A DNA stretch of 64,000 nt, taken from positions 62,001 through 126,000 of the forward strand of contig NZ_OZ241975.1 in the NCBI RefSeq assembly GCF_965204195.1, in the 5' to 3' direction. How positions within the stretch are numbered: the stretch's first letter is position 1; each line of letters starts with the position of its first letter. A program made the position numbers and the translations under genes. This stretch comes from Poriferisodalis sp965204195 (GTDB lineage Bacteria; Actinomycetota; Acidimicrobiia; Acidimicrobiales; Poriferisodalaceae). Shown here piece after piece: positions 44,624 to 53,277 of the stretch. A model generated the notes under the pieces. That model was not told the DNA's origin. It searched no databases and was given only the letters and a program-made list of their open reading frames with translations.

Positions 44624-46261
44624 CTAGGGCGGGTACTGCAAGGGATCCAGCACTGCCGCAAACAGCTCACCCGTCGCCGTCGCAACGTCGATCGCGGGCG
44701 CTGCCGGAGTCGAGGTGATCCGTACCGCGGCGGTGTAGTGGGTGGTCCATCCGGCGAACCATGCGTCACCGGTCGCTGTTGAGATTCCAGCGCGGCCGAT
44801 CGCCGGTACGCCGGACGGCAGCGTGAGCGAGTTCATGCCGGCACGCAACTCGGTGATCGATGTCGCTGCGGGGACCTGGGCGTGGTGCATCGGCCATCGA
44901 TCTGTGTCTCGGTCGGGCAGCGATCGGCTCGGCGGCCTGTCGCCTGCTTCGAGCACGATCCGCGGTGTGCGCCGCTCCCCATCGGTTGCGGCGACGCTGA
45001 ACGCTGCTGCAACCTGCGCCACGTCGCCAACTTGCAGGATGGTGCCGACCGACGTCTCGTCGTCGACGATCCACTCCCCCGCGACGTCTGCTGCCGGACC
45101 GAGCAGATCGCCGAGCGGCCGCTGTCGCAACGCGGCTTCGAACTCGACATTGCCGGCCGTCGAGGCCTTGGCGGCACTCACGAGCACGCGCACATCGCCG
45201 CTGCGGTCCAGCACGGCAACGTCGGCGCCGACTGCGAGGCCGGCGGTGCTGTCGAGCTGGGCACGAATGGCCTGTACCGCGGCGCGTTGGGCAGGCACGT
45301 CGACGCTCGTCGTGACGTGCAGCCCACCAGTGACCACTCGATGAATGCCGTACCGCTCGACGAGCTCGGCATACGCCTGCCCAACCGCGGCCGTCAGGCC
45401 GGCCTCGGCGATGAGCAGCCGGACGAACCCGCCCGCCGCGGCATCCAGGGCGCCATGGTCCGAGGTGCCCTGGCCCGCCGCGCCGATACCGAGAGCGGCC
45501 GCCGGACGAATGCCGGCAGCGACCGGTTGGGATCGCCCCGTCGCCAATTCGTCGGCCGTGAGCAGACCGTGCTCGTACATGGTCAGCAGCACCCGGTCGC
45601 GATCTTGCCGGGCCGACCGGTACCGGTCGTCGCCAGAACCCGACACTGCATCGACGCCCCAGGGATCGTCGACGAGCGACGCGATGTAGGCCGCCTGGGT
45701 GACGGTGAGGTTCGATGCGGGAATGCCGTACCAAGCGTTGGCTGCGGCATGAACTCCGTAGGCGCCACGACCCAGGTACACGATGTTGGCGAAGCGCTCA
45801 AGAATCTCCGGCCGGCTGAGGTGACGACCCAGCCTCAGCTCTGCCAGCAGCAGGCGCGCCTCGCTCGCAGCGCCGTCGTGAGGGTCGTGCACGGTGTCGA
45901 GATACCTACGCATAATGCTGTCGCTCTCTGGATCCGGTTCTCCCCAGAGTCGCCGCAGCGCCGCGGCGTACGCCCCGGCATCGACGCCGTCACGCTCCAG
46001 GAAGCTCGGGTCGAGCACCGCAACCAAGGCATCGACCAGCGCAGGTGCCATGTCTTCCAGGCCCAGCGATGCGTGCGGGACGCTGGGGCCGATTTCGGCA
46101 ATCGGTGTCCCGTAGCGGTCATAGAGCACGCTCGGCACTACCGTCGCGTGCTGCGGTGGCGAGGGGAGACTGTCCAGCAGCCGGCTTCCGGTGCCTGCTG
46201 CAATCGCCAACGCCAGCACAAGCCACAGGAGCCATCGAGCCCAGCGCTGGCGAGCGGGCAT
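44624..46261 (-). CDS. Degenerate class A penicillin-binding protein
   Basis: A 545-residue membrane-anchored protein (helix at about 10-25) laid out like PonA1. The glycosyltransferase fold is visible in RPEILERFANIVYLGRGAYGV and LTVTQAAYIASLVDDPWG, but the EDxxFxxH motif reads LDPSFLERDGVD (catalytic Glu lost) and GGSTITQQ reads ESDSIMRRY. In the transpeptidase region the SxxK serine is not found and KTGT is replaced by RAGIST, though GDAWFAGWTTHYTAAV remains. It occupies the ponA place next to rpsF, and is probably a non-catalytic scaffold. No frameshift is seen. Confidence 0.75.
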   Translation of the reverse strand: MPARQRWARWLLWLVLALAIAAGTGSRLLDSLPSPPQHATVVPSVLYDRYGTPIAEIGPSVPHASLGLEDMAPALVDALVAVLDPSFLERDGVDAGAYAAALRRLWGEPDPESDSIMRRYLDTVHDPHDGAASEARLLLAELRLGRHLSRPEILERFANIVYLGRGAYGVHAAANAWYGIPASNLTVTQAAYIASLVDDPWGVDAVSGSGDDRYRSARQDRDRVLLTMYEHGLLTADELATGRSQPVAAGIRPAAALGIGAAGQGTSDHGALDAAAGGFVRLLIAEAGLTAAVGQAYAELVERYGIHRVVTGGLHVTTSVDVPAQRAAVQAIRAQLDSTAGLAVGADVAVLDRSGDVRVLVSAAKASTAGNVEFEAALRQRPLGDLLGPAADVAGEWIVDDETSVGTILQVGDVAQVAAAFSVAATDGERRTPRIVLEAGDRPPSRSLPDRDTDRWPMHHAQVPAATSITELRAGMNSLTLPSGVPAIGRAGISTATGDAWFAGWTTHYTAAVRITSTPAAPAIDVATATGELFAAVLDPLQYPP

Positions 46262-46340
46262 CCGGCGCAGAGTACCGCGAATTCGCTGGCCGCTCGGGTC
46301 CGGGACTCAGCTGTTGCGACCGATTTGTACGCTCGACCCG

Positions 46341-47669
46341 GTGACATCGAACCCTGCGGGATCGACCCCGGCTCGGGAGCCACAACCGGGCACACAGGTG
46401 CTGAGCGACGACGATCGGCGCAAACTCCTGGAGCGAATTGAGCCGCTGGCAGCAGCGTTCACCGACGCGGGACACCGGTTCTTTCTGGTCGGCGGTCTCG
46501 TCCGCGACGCGCTGCTCGGTCATGGACTGACCGGCGACATCGACGTCACGACCGACGCAGTCCCCGACCAGATAGCGGAACTCGCAGCCAGCTGGGCAGA
46601 CACCGTCTGGGATCAGGGCAAGCGCTTCGGCACCATCGGCGCTCGCCGAGGCAGCACGACCGTGGAGATCACCACCCATCGGGCCGAGTCCTACGACAGC
46701 GGCTCGCGCAAGCCGCATGTGCGCTTCTCCGACGATGTCGCGACGGACCTGAGCCGGCGCGACTTCACCGTCAACGCCATGGCGATCGAACTCCCCGATT
46801 GGTCGCTGCTCGACCCCTTCGACGGCTTGACGGACCTGGCGGACGGTGTTCTGCGCACACCATCGCCGCCGGAGGGCTTGTTCGCCGACGACCCGCTGCG
46901 GATGCTGCGCGCGGCCCGGTTCAGCGCGCAGCTCTCGCTCCTCGCTACGCCGGAACTCGTCGCGGCGGTGCGCAGCTCGCGCCCGCGGCTGGCCATCGTG
47001 TCGCGCGAACGCATCGAGGCCGAACTCACGAAGCTGCTCGAACTGCCTCAACCCTCCGCCGGTGTCCGTTTCTTGGACGACACGGGCCTGCTGGCAGATC
47101 TTCTGCCGCCATGGCGGCATGCCGATGCCGCATTGCCAGCTGCCGCGCTGGACGACGTTGCTCATCTCGGCGACCGGGTGGCACTGCGCTGGGCCATCCT
47201 GCTCGGACCCGTGTGCGACGAAGACGCCGCAACCCGATGCCTGTCCGCGCTGCGCTGCGACAACGCGACCCGCAAGAAGGCTGCAGCGATCCTCCGAGCT
47301 ACGCGAGCACTCGAGACAGCCGCCACGCGCGCAGCGACCGACGACACAGCTCGGCGAACAACCGCACGGCAACTGATCGCAAATCACGAGCCGGAACTGG
47401 ACGCCGCAGCCGCTAGCTTGACTGCATGGGGCCAAGCCGTCCACGGCCCATTCGTCGCGGAGCTTGCCGAGGTTCGAGCAACCGAGGGCGACCGTCTCCG
47501 GCATCTGCCGATCGACGGTCGTCGCGTCATGGAAGTGCTCGGAACCTCAGGTCCAGCAATCGGCGAAGCCCTGGCCTGGCTACGCGCCCAGCAGATCGAA
47601 CACGGCCCATTGGATGCTGACGAGGCTTGCCAACTGCTCACAGCCTGGAACCAAGGCCGGGAGCACTAG
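46341..47669 (+). CDS. CCA-adding tRNA nucleotidyltransferase
   Basis: A 442-residue enzyme of the class II nucleotidyltransferase family. The head domain has FFLVGGLVRDALLG and the metal Asp pair in TGDIDVTTDA; the neck follows with LSRRDFTVNAMAIEL and ADDPLRMLRAARFSAQL. The start is GTG 46341. All four tRNA genes of this window lack CCA, so such an enzyme is essential. It is divergent from the pseudo-PBP gene and followed by a DUF5318 gene. It lacks the HD-phosphatase domain of proteobacterial Cca. Confidence 0.92.
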   Translation: MTSNPAGSTPAREPQPGTQVLSDDDRRKLLERIEPLAAAFTDAGHRFFLVGGLVRDALLGHGLTGDIDVTTDAVPDQIAELAASWADTVWDQGKRFGTIGARRGSTTVEITTHRAESYDSGSRKPHVRFSDDVATDLSRRDFTVNAMAIELPDWSLLDPFDGLTDLADGVLRTPSPPEGLFADDPLRMLRAARFSAQLSLLATPELVAAVRSSRPRLAIVSRERIEAELTKLLELPQPSAGVRFLDDTGLLADLLPPWRHADAALPAAALDDVAHLGDRVALRWAILLGPVCDEDAATRCLSALRCDNATRKKAAAILRATRALETAATRAATDDTARRTTARQLIANHEPELDAAAASLTAWGQAVHGPFVAELAEVRATEGDRLRHLPIDGRRVMEVLGTSGPAIGEALAWLRAQQIEHGPLDADEACQLLTAWNQGREH

Positions 47670-47700
47670 GGGCCGGGGGCGTTTGAACCAGCGCACTAGC

Positions 47701-48105
47701 GTGAGCCGCGTGGCGCTCCAGCCTCGCATCGCACCCGAGCCCGCCCCGGCGGTACCTGGATCGGTTGACTACCGGCTCAGGCGGCGACGCCTGCTCGCAG
47801 ATGTAGAAGCGGGCGTGGTGTCACGTGCCGAGGCATGCGACGCCCACCCCGACCTGCTGCGAGCCGCTCGCAACGCCGCCCCGCCGCTCGGCCGACGCTG
47901 CCGGCTGTGCCCCGACGGCGACTTGCGCATCGTCGGCTACGTCTTCGGCCCGCGCATGGGCAGCGGGGGCAAGTGCGTGCTCTCCGACGCAGAACTCCAG
48001 CGTGTCGCCCAGCGCAACGGCAACTTCATGGCCTACGAGCTCGAGGTGTGCCCGGAGTGCGGCTGGAATCACCTCATCCGGAAGTACCCGCTCGGCGCCG
48101 GTTGA
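47701..48105 (+). CDS. DUF5318 zinc-ribbon protein
   Basis: A 134-residue protein. After a Pro/Ala N-terminus comes VDYRLRRRRLLADVEAGVVS, then AEACDAHPDLLRAARNA and a zinc ribbon whose four cysteines are in RCRLCPDG and VCPECGWNHL, with VGYVFGPRMGSGGKCVL between. This is the DUF5318 family, found beside ponA in mycobacteria (Rv0049), where its role is unknown. GTG 47701 or GTG 47710 may start it. It lies 31 bases after the CCA enzyme gene. Confidence 0.8.
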   Translation: MSRVALQPRIAPEPAPAVPGSVDYRLRRRRLLADVEAGVVSRAEACDAHPDLLRAARNAAPPLGRRCRLCPDGDLRIVGYVFGPRMGSGGKCVLSDAELQRVAQRNGNFMAYELEVCPECGWNHLIRKYPLGAG

Positions 48106-48203
48106 TCCGGCGTACGGGGCCGCAGCTGCGGCGACCCGGTGGCAGCAGTGAGAGTTTCTGGCATCCTCCGATGAATCCTGATCGAGAATTCCAGTAGGTG
48201 ACG

Positions 48204-48686
48204 ATGAAGTTTGAGCTTGGCGACCGCGTGATCTACCCCCACCACGGTGCAGCGGAGATCATGGCCCGGGAGGAGCGAGACGAATTCGGCGAGGCCCGCG
48301 AGTACTTGGTGCTGAAAACCGCGCACGGCGACTTGACCGTGAAGGTCCCCGCCGACATGGTCGACGAGGTCGGCATGCGGCCGCCGATCGACACCGATGA
48401 CGTCGAGGATCTCTTCGAGCTGCTCGCCAAGAAGGACGTCCGCGAGCCAGCCAACTGGAGCAGGCGCTTCAAGAATCACCAGGAGAAGCTGAAGTCCGGC
48501 GACATCTACCAAGTTGCCGAAGTAGTCCGGAACCTCGCACTGCGCGAGAACGCCAAGGGTCTCTCGGCCGGCGAGAAGTCGATGCTGGAGAAGTCCCGCC
48601 AGATTCTCGTCTCGGAACTGTCCATCAGCATGGACGTCACCGAGGACGAGGCCCGCCAACAAGTGGAATTGCGGCTCGCCGGCTGA
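48204..48686 (+). CDS. carD: CarD-family transcription regulator
   Basis: A 160-residue RNA-polymerase-binding protein. The N-terminal Tudor-like domain MKFELGDRVIYPHHGAAEIM resembles the RNA polymerase interaction domain of TRCF, followed by a helical DNA-contacting domain with EPANWSRRFKNHQEKLKSGD and LSAGEKSMLEKSRQIL. CarD stabilises open promoter complexes, especially at rRNA promoters. ATG 48204 has AGGTG upstream; GTG 48198 would add two residues. It precedes murJ by 23 bases. Confidence 0.95.
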   Translation: MKFELGDRVIYPHHGAAEIMAREERDEFGEAREYLVLKTAHGDLTVKVPADMVDEVGMRPPIDTDDVEDLFELLAKKDVREPANWSRRFKNHQEKLKSGDIYQVAEVVRNLALRENAKGLSAGEKSMLEKSRQILVSELSISMDVTEDEARQQVELRLAG

Positions 48687-48709
48687 GCGGGCAGCGATCG
48701 GGCGCCACC

Positions 48710-50488
48710 ATGCGCCGACAGCAAGGCGCCGCGGCGGCAGCAGCCGGCATCGGCGTCTCACGCCTGTCAGGCCTCGCTCGCACAGCACTCGTCACCAACG
48801 TTCTCGGGATCGGCACTATCGGCGATGCCTTCGCCGCGGCGATGCGCATCCCGAACTTCCTCCAGAACCTGCTGGGCGAGGGCGCGCTGTCGGGCGCATT
48901 CGTTCCCGCCTACAGCTCGCTGACCGAGCGCGACGAGCGAGCGGCGGGGCGATTGGCCGGCGCCATCGCCACGTTCCTGGTCGCGATCACTGCGGCCGCT
49001 GCGCTGATCAGCATTTTTGCCGCACGGCCCTTGGTGCGGCTCATCGCCTGGGGGTTTGTGGGCGAGCGCTTCGAGCTCACGGTCACGCTCGTGCGCATCA
49101 CGGTGTGCGGCACGGCGTTGGCGGTGCTCAGTGCATGGTGCCTCGGGGTGCTCAACAGCCACCGGCGCTTCTTCCTCTCCTATGTGGCGCCGGTGGTGTG
49201 GAACGCGACCCAGATCGCCGTGTTGGTCGGCGTGCTCGCATGGGGGGTGGCGGGCGCCGACCGCGCGACCGCATTGGCCTGGGGCGTGACTGCCGGCGCA
49301 GCGGCCCAGGTGCTCGTGCAGTTGCGGGGTGTCTGGCGGGCCGACCCGCGGATCTCCCTGAACTTCGGTTGGAGGGAGCCGCACGCCGCCGGGGTCATCA
49401 AGCGGTTCGGGCCTGCGGTGGCCGGTCGCGGGGTACTGCAGATCTCTGCCTTCCTGGATCTCGCGCTGGCTTCACTGCTCAGCGTGGGAGCCGCAGCAGC
49501 GATGGCCGCTGCGCAGACGCTGTACCTGCTGCCGCTGAGCCTGATCGGCACCAGCATCGCCGCCGCCGAGCTGACCGAGCTGAGTCGGATCCGCGAACCC
49601 GCCACGATTGCGGAGCGCACGTCTGCACGCCTGTGCGCAACGGCATTCGGCGTCTCCGGCGTAGTGGCGATCTACTTCGCCGCCGGCGGACCGCTTACCG
49701 ATTCTGTGTTCAATCTCGCCGGGCTGCGCACGGCGATCGCAGACGATGACATCACCCTGATCGCCTTGGTGCTCGGTGCCTACTCGCTCGGACTGGTGCC
49801 GCTCGTGGCGTCGAGGCTGTGCCAGAACGTGCTGTTCGCCGCGCGCGACACGCGCACGGCGGCCACCATCGCGGCGATCCGGCTGGCTGTCTCACTGGCT
49901 GTCGGCGCGGCGCTGATGCTGCCGCTGGACCGGGTGCTCGTGGTCGAGGGTGCTCTCACCGGATTCGGTGACATCGATCTGTTCTCGCTGGAGTCGACAT
50001 GGTCGCTGCTGGATTCGGGGATCCGCTCAGATGCCGCACTGCCCGCCCGCCTGGGCGCGGTAGGCCTGGCGCTCGGTGCGGCGGTGGGCGCCTGGGTCGA
50101 ACTGGGGCTGCTGCGTCGAGCGGTCATGCAACGCCGTCCTGCTCGGGCTGGCATGCCAACGGCGGCCGACTGGCCGGCGGGGCGGCTGTTCGGGGGCGCG
50201 ATTGCGCGTCATCTGGTGCCAGCAGCCGTGACGTTCGTTGTCGGTCTGGGGGTCACGCTCGTGCTGGCGCCAGTGCCTTCCGTGCTGCGAGTCGCAGTTG
50301 CCGGCGTGACCATGGCAGGGCTTCACCTTGGCTGCGGGCTGGCGCTCCGACTGCCCGTGGCCCGAGCACTAACTTCGCAACTGTCCCGCGTGGCACCGAA
50401 GCGCGCGCAACGCTCGCACGACACGACGCACGCAGACGCCCGCACCGAGCCAGACGAGTCCTCCACCGACGACAACGAAGGAAGCTGA
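48710..50488 (+). CDS. murJ: Lipid II flippase MurJ
   Basis: A 592-residue polytopic membrane protein of the MOP superfamily with about fourteen helices. The start GIGVSRLSGLARTALVTNVL and MRIPNFLQNLLGEGALSGAFVP in part are diagnostic. It flips lipid-linked peptidoglycan precursor across the membrane. Its C-terminal tail is polar (HDTTHADARTEPDESSTDD). In mycobacteria MurJ carries a fused pseudokinase; here that part is a separate gene two genes on. ATG 48710. Confidence 0.94.
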   Translation: MRRQQGAAAAAAGIGVSRLSGLARTALVTNVLGIGTIGDAFAAAMRIPNFLQNLLGEGALSGAFVPAYSSLTERDERAAGRLAGAIATFLVAITAAAALISIFAARPLVRLIAWGFVGERFELTVTLVRITVCGTALAVLSAWCLGVLNSHRRFFLSYVAPVVWNATQIAVLVGVLAWGVAGADRATALAWGVTAGAAAQVLVQLRGVWRADPRISLNFGWREPHAAGVIKRFGPAVAGRGVLQISAFLDLALASLLSVGAAAAMAAAQTLYLLPLSLIGTSIAAAELTELSRIREPATIAERTSARLCATAFGVSGVVAIYFAAGGPLTDSVFNLAGLRTAIADDDITLIALVLGAYSLGLVPLVASRLCQNVLFAARDTRTAATIAAIRLAVSLAVGAALMLPLDRVLVVEGALTGFGDIDLFSLESTWSLLDSGIRSDAALPARLGAVGLALGAAVGAWVELGLLRRAVMQRRPARAGMPTAADWPAGRLFGGAIARHLVPAAVTFVVGLGVTLVLAPVPSVLRVAVAGVTMAGLHLGCGLALRLPVARALTSQLSRVAPKRAQRSHDTTHADARTEPDESSTDDNEGS

Positions 50489-50494
50489 GCCGCA

Positions 50495-51346
50495 ATGACA
50501 GCGCAAGCCCCAGTGCACATCATCACCGACAGTTCCTGCGACCTCAGCGAAGAGGTCGCCGCAGGCCTTGGCGTCACGGTGGTTCCGTTGGAGATCCGGT
50601 TCGGCATGCAGTCGTTCACCGATCGCGTGGAACTCAGCACGGCCGAGTTCTGGACGCGCTGCCGGAACAGCGACGAGCTTCCGTCCACCGCCGCGCCCTC
50701 CCCCGGTGCCTTCGCGCAGGCATACCAGCGTGCTGCAGACGCCGGCGCGAGCGAAGTGGTCGTGATCACGCTCAGCGGGGATCTCTCTGCAACGATCGAA
50801 GCCGCGCAACAGGCGGCATCGGAGCCGCCGAGCGGGCTCATCTGCCATGTGGTGGACAGCCGAACAGTCAGTGCCGGTCTCGGGCTGCTGGTCATCGCTG
50901 CCGCAGAACTTGCCGCCACCGGCGCCGATGGATCGCAGATTGCCGATGCCATACGGGCGTCAGCACAGCGAGTCCGCGTTCACGCCGCGCTGGACACATT
51001 GGAGAATCTGCGCAAGGGCGGCCGCATCGGCGCTGCGCAATCGCTGCTCGGCTCAGTCCTGTCGATCAAGCCCTTGATCACCGTCACCGACGGCCGCGTC
51101 GAGCCAGCGGGCAAGCAGCGAACACGCACTCGCGCACTCGCGCACCTGGTCGACCTGGTGGCCACAGAGGGCCCGAACATCTCGGTGATCGCGGTGATGC
51201 ATGCGGACTGTGACGACGTCGACGATTTTGTGGCGCGGATCGCGCCGCTCACCGACACTGAGCCCAGGGTGATGCTGATCGGTCCCGTGGTCGGAGCACA
51301 CGCAGGTGTGGGCACCATCGGCGTGGTCTTCATTACGAAGGAGTGA
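50495..51346 (+). CDS. DegV family fatty-acid-binding protein
   Basis: A 283-residue two-domain protein. VHIITDSSCDLSEEVAAGLG, the FTDRVELSTAEFW loop, PSPGAFAQAYQRAA and the C-terminal LENLRKGGRIGAAQSLLGSVL with IKPLITVTDGRVEP are standard DegV. Members bind a fatty acid and may act as FakB-type subunits of fatty-acid kinase. No fakA gene is seen. It lies seven bases after murJ and its stop overlaps the next start by four bases. Confidence 0.9.
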   Translation: MTAQAPVHIITDSSCDLSEEVAAGLGVTVVPLEIRFGMQSFTDRVELSTAEFWTRCRNSDELPSTAAPSPGAFAQAYQRAADAGASEVVVITLSGDLSATIEAAQQAASEPPSGLICHVVDSRTVSAGLGLLVIAAAELAATGADGSQIADAIRASAQRVRVHAALDTLENLRKGGRIGAAQSLLGSVLSIKPLITVTDGRVEPAGKQRTRTRALAHLVDLVATEGPNISVIAVMHADCDDVDDFVARIAPLTDTEPRVMLIGPVVGAHAGVGTIGVVFITKE

Positions 51347-52848
51347 CCGACACCGGCTCGAACGAACGGTACGAGCGGCACGAACTGCTGCAGCCGGGCG
51401 CAGTCGAAACGTGGTCCGGCTTGGATCGCACGCTCAATCGACCGGTCACGATCCGCCGGGCAACCGCCGAGAGCGAGATAGGTCACCGCCTGCGCCTGCA
51501 GGCCAAGGCACTGGCGCGTGTGGAGCACCACGGTTTGCTGCACATCCTCGACACCTACGACGAAGCAGACCACTTTGCGATCGTCACCGAGCAACTGCCC
51601 GCGAGGATGCTCACTGACGACCTCGCGGCGCCCAATGGAGACACCAGACGCCTCGCGGCGACCGAAGCGATCCGCGTTGTCATCACCGTGACCGAGGCGC
51701 TGGCTGTTCTGCACAGCGCGGGCTTCGCCCACGGCGGCGTCGACGCCGAGTACATCGGGTGGCGCGCCGAGGTGGGATGGGTCATTCTCAACGGCCCGCC
51801 GACAGACGATGCCGTGACCATTCCCGCGACACGGCGCGCTGATCTGGCTTCGATCGCGGTGCTCGCGCACCGCCTCATCGTCGGAGCGGCACCTCAACGG
51901 CGACCCGATGGCACCTGGGAACTCGACGCTGCCGTGCCCGATGTCGTTGCCCCGGTGCTGGCACGGGCTATCAGCGCGTCGGATCCGTGGCCCGATGTCC
52001 CATCGATGCTGCTCGCGCTGCGTTCGGTCGTGGACGACCTGCCAGCGGCCGACGGCACCGGCGCCGATCGGAGGTCGGTGTGGCAGGCCGAACGGCACTG
52101 GCTGGCACCCGTCGGCGTTCTGGTAGCCGCAGCCGCGACGCTCGTGGGGGTCGCAGTGGTCATCGGGCAGCCGTCCGAACCTGCTCCGGATACATCGCCG
52201 CCGCCTCTGACTACGGCCCCGGTCGCCGGTACGCAGCCGATCGTCACGGTGGCGCCGTCGGCGACCGTGACCGCGACCGCCGTGACCGTCGCGCCGCAGA
52301 CAACGCCGACAGCCCCGCCGGCACCGACGACGACCCAAGTTCGTCGCGTACCGATCCTGCTGGAGTCCATCACCGATTTCGATCCGGCAGGCGACGACCG
52401 GATCGAGCACCCCGAGCGCCTCATCTTCATCAACGACGGCGATCCGAGCACCGGGTGGAGCACGGCGCGCTACAACACCCGCGACTTCGGCGGTCTCAAA
52501 GATGGCGTCGGGCTCATCGTCGTGCTGTACGGCGACGAGCCACATTCGGTAGAGCGCCTGGTGATCGACTCCCCCACCGTCGGGTGGTCCTTCGAGCTCT
52601 ACGCATCGAGCGAGCGCAATCGCACGCTGATCGATTGGGGAAGCCCAGTGGCGGCAGCGCAGGACATCACCGGTTCGACAGCGCTGGATGTGCCCGCTGC
52701 CGAGGCCGCTGCCCTGCTCGTATGGATCACCGATCTCGGTGACGAGTTGCCCAATGGCGGGCATCGGGTCACGGTTTCGCGGATCGAAGTCACCACCACG
52801 ATCAGCGGAGCCGAAGCACCCCCCAGCACCGACGCCGTCACCCCCTAG
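51343..52848 (+). CDS. Membrane pseudokinase with extracellular discoidin-like domain
   Basis: A 501-residue protein. Residues 10-235 have a protein-kinase fold with degraded motifs: VTIRRA in place of VAIK, HGGVDAEYI in place of HRDLxxxN, and no DFG. A single helix (about 255-278, LAPVGVLVAAAATLVGVAVV) leads to a Thr/Pro-rich linker and a C-terminal beta domain (about 350-490; INDGDPSTGWSTARYNTRDF, VIDSPTVGWSFELYAS). Together these correspond to the C-terminal half of mycobacterial MviN (Rv3910), where the phosphorylated pseudokinase recruits FhaA. GTG 51343 is coupled to degV. Confidence 0.82.
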   Translation: MTDTGSNERYERHELLQPGAVETWSGLDRTLNRPVTIRRATAESEIGHRLRLQAKALARVEHHGLLHILDTYDEADHFAIVTEQLPARMLTDDLAAPNGDTRRLAATEAIRVVITVTEALAVLHSAGFAHGGVDAEYIGWRAEVGWVILNGPPTDDAVTIPATRRADLASIAVLAHRLIVGAAPQRRPDGTWELDAAVPDVVAPVLARAISASDPWPDVPSMLLALRSVVDDLPAADGTGADRRSVWQAERHWLAPVGVLVAAAATLVGVAVVIGQPSEPAPDTSPPPLTTAPVAGTQPIVTVAPSATVTATAVTVAPQTTPTAPPAPTTTQVRRVPILLESITDFDPAGDDRIEHPERLIFINDGDPSTGWSTARYNTRDFGGLKDGVGLIVVLYGDEPHSVERLVIDSPTVGWSFELYASSERNRTLIDWGSPVAAAQDITGSTALDVPAAEAAALLVWITDLGDELPNGGHRVTVSRIEVTTTISGAEAPPSTDAVTP

Positions 52849-52871
52849 CGGCGACCGCAACACTTCTCTCT

Positions 52872-52935
52872 CCGCTCTTGTTCGCTGGCGCTCACGGGCC
52901 GCTCGGGCCACGGCTTCGCCTCTGGCTCAGCCTCT
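52872..52935 (+). repeat. Dispersed repeat, copy A
   Basis: Positions 52890-52935 match 62469-62515 in inverted orientation with 46 identical bases and one single-base gap. A second block CCGCTCTTGTTC (52872-52883) is matched at 62535-62546 by a copy with one change. It lies in the gap after the pseudokinase gene. Confidence 0.85.
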
Positions 52936-52947
52936 AGGCTTCCGCCG

Positions 52948-53277
52948 ATGATCTCGAAGCGCTCGAAGGGCTCCGGGGAGACGTCCGACGACAGCATCGA
53001 CGCAGCTGTCGCTCGGTTTACCGATGCCGTCGACGCCGTGCGCGCCCGGACCAGCGGGCCGCTGATCACGGCCGCGCGAGCGCTGGTGTACGGCCTGGTC
53101 ATCGTCACCGCAGCGGTCGGCGTCGTGGTGCTGGTGGCCATTGCGGCGATCAGGGCACTCGATATCGCGGTGCCGGGCGACGTGTGGTCTGCGCACCTGA
53201 TCGCTGCCGGCGTATTCGGCGGTGCCGGAGCATGGGCGTGGTCCAAGCGGCGACCGCGTGCGGCGCGAGGAACATGA
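52948..53277 (+). CDS. Small membrane protein upstream of trxB
   Basis: A 109-residue protein with a polar, helical N-terminus (DDSIDAAVARFTDAVDAVRA) and two hydrophobic segments, VYGLVIVTAAVGVVVLVAIA and HLIAAGVFGGAGAWAW, then a basic end (SKRRPRAARG). The pattern resembles phage-holin/DUF-type accessory membrane proteins but no family is certain. Its stop overlaps the trxB start by four bases (ATGA), so it is co-translated with trxB. Confidence 0.65.
   Translation: MISKRSKGSGETSDDSIDAAVARFTDAVDAVRARTSGPLITAARALVYGLVIVTAAVGVVVLVAIAAIRALDIAVPGDVWSAHLIAAGVFGGAGAWAWSKRRPRAARGT

Noticed and set aside
44882..46441. 519-residue forward frame opposite the PBP-like gene
   Set aside because: The reverse-strand protein has PBP layout throughout. 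The forward frame has none.
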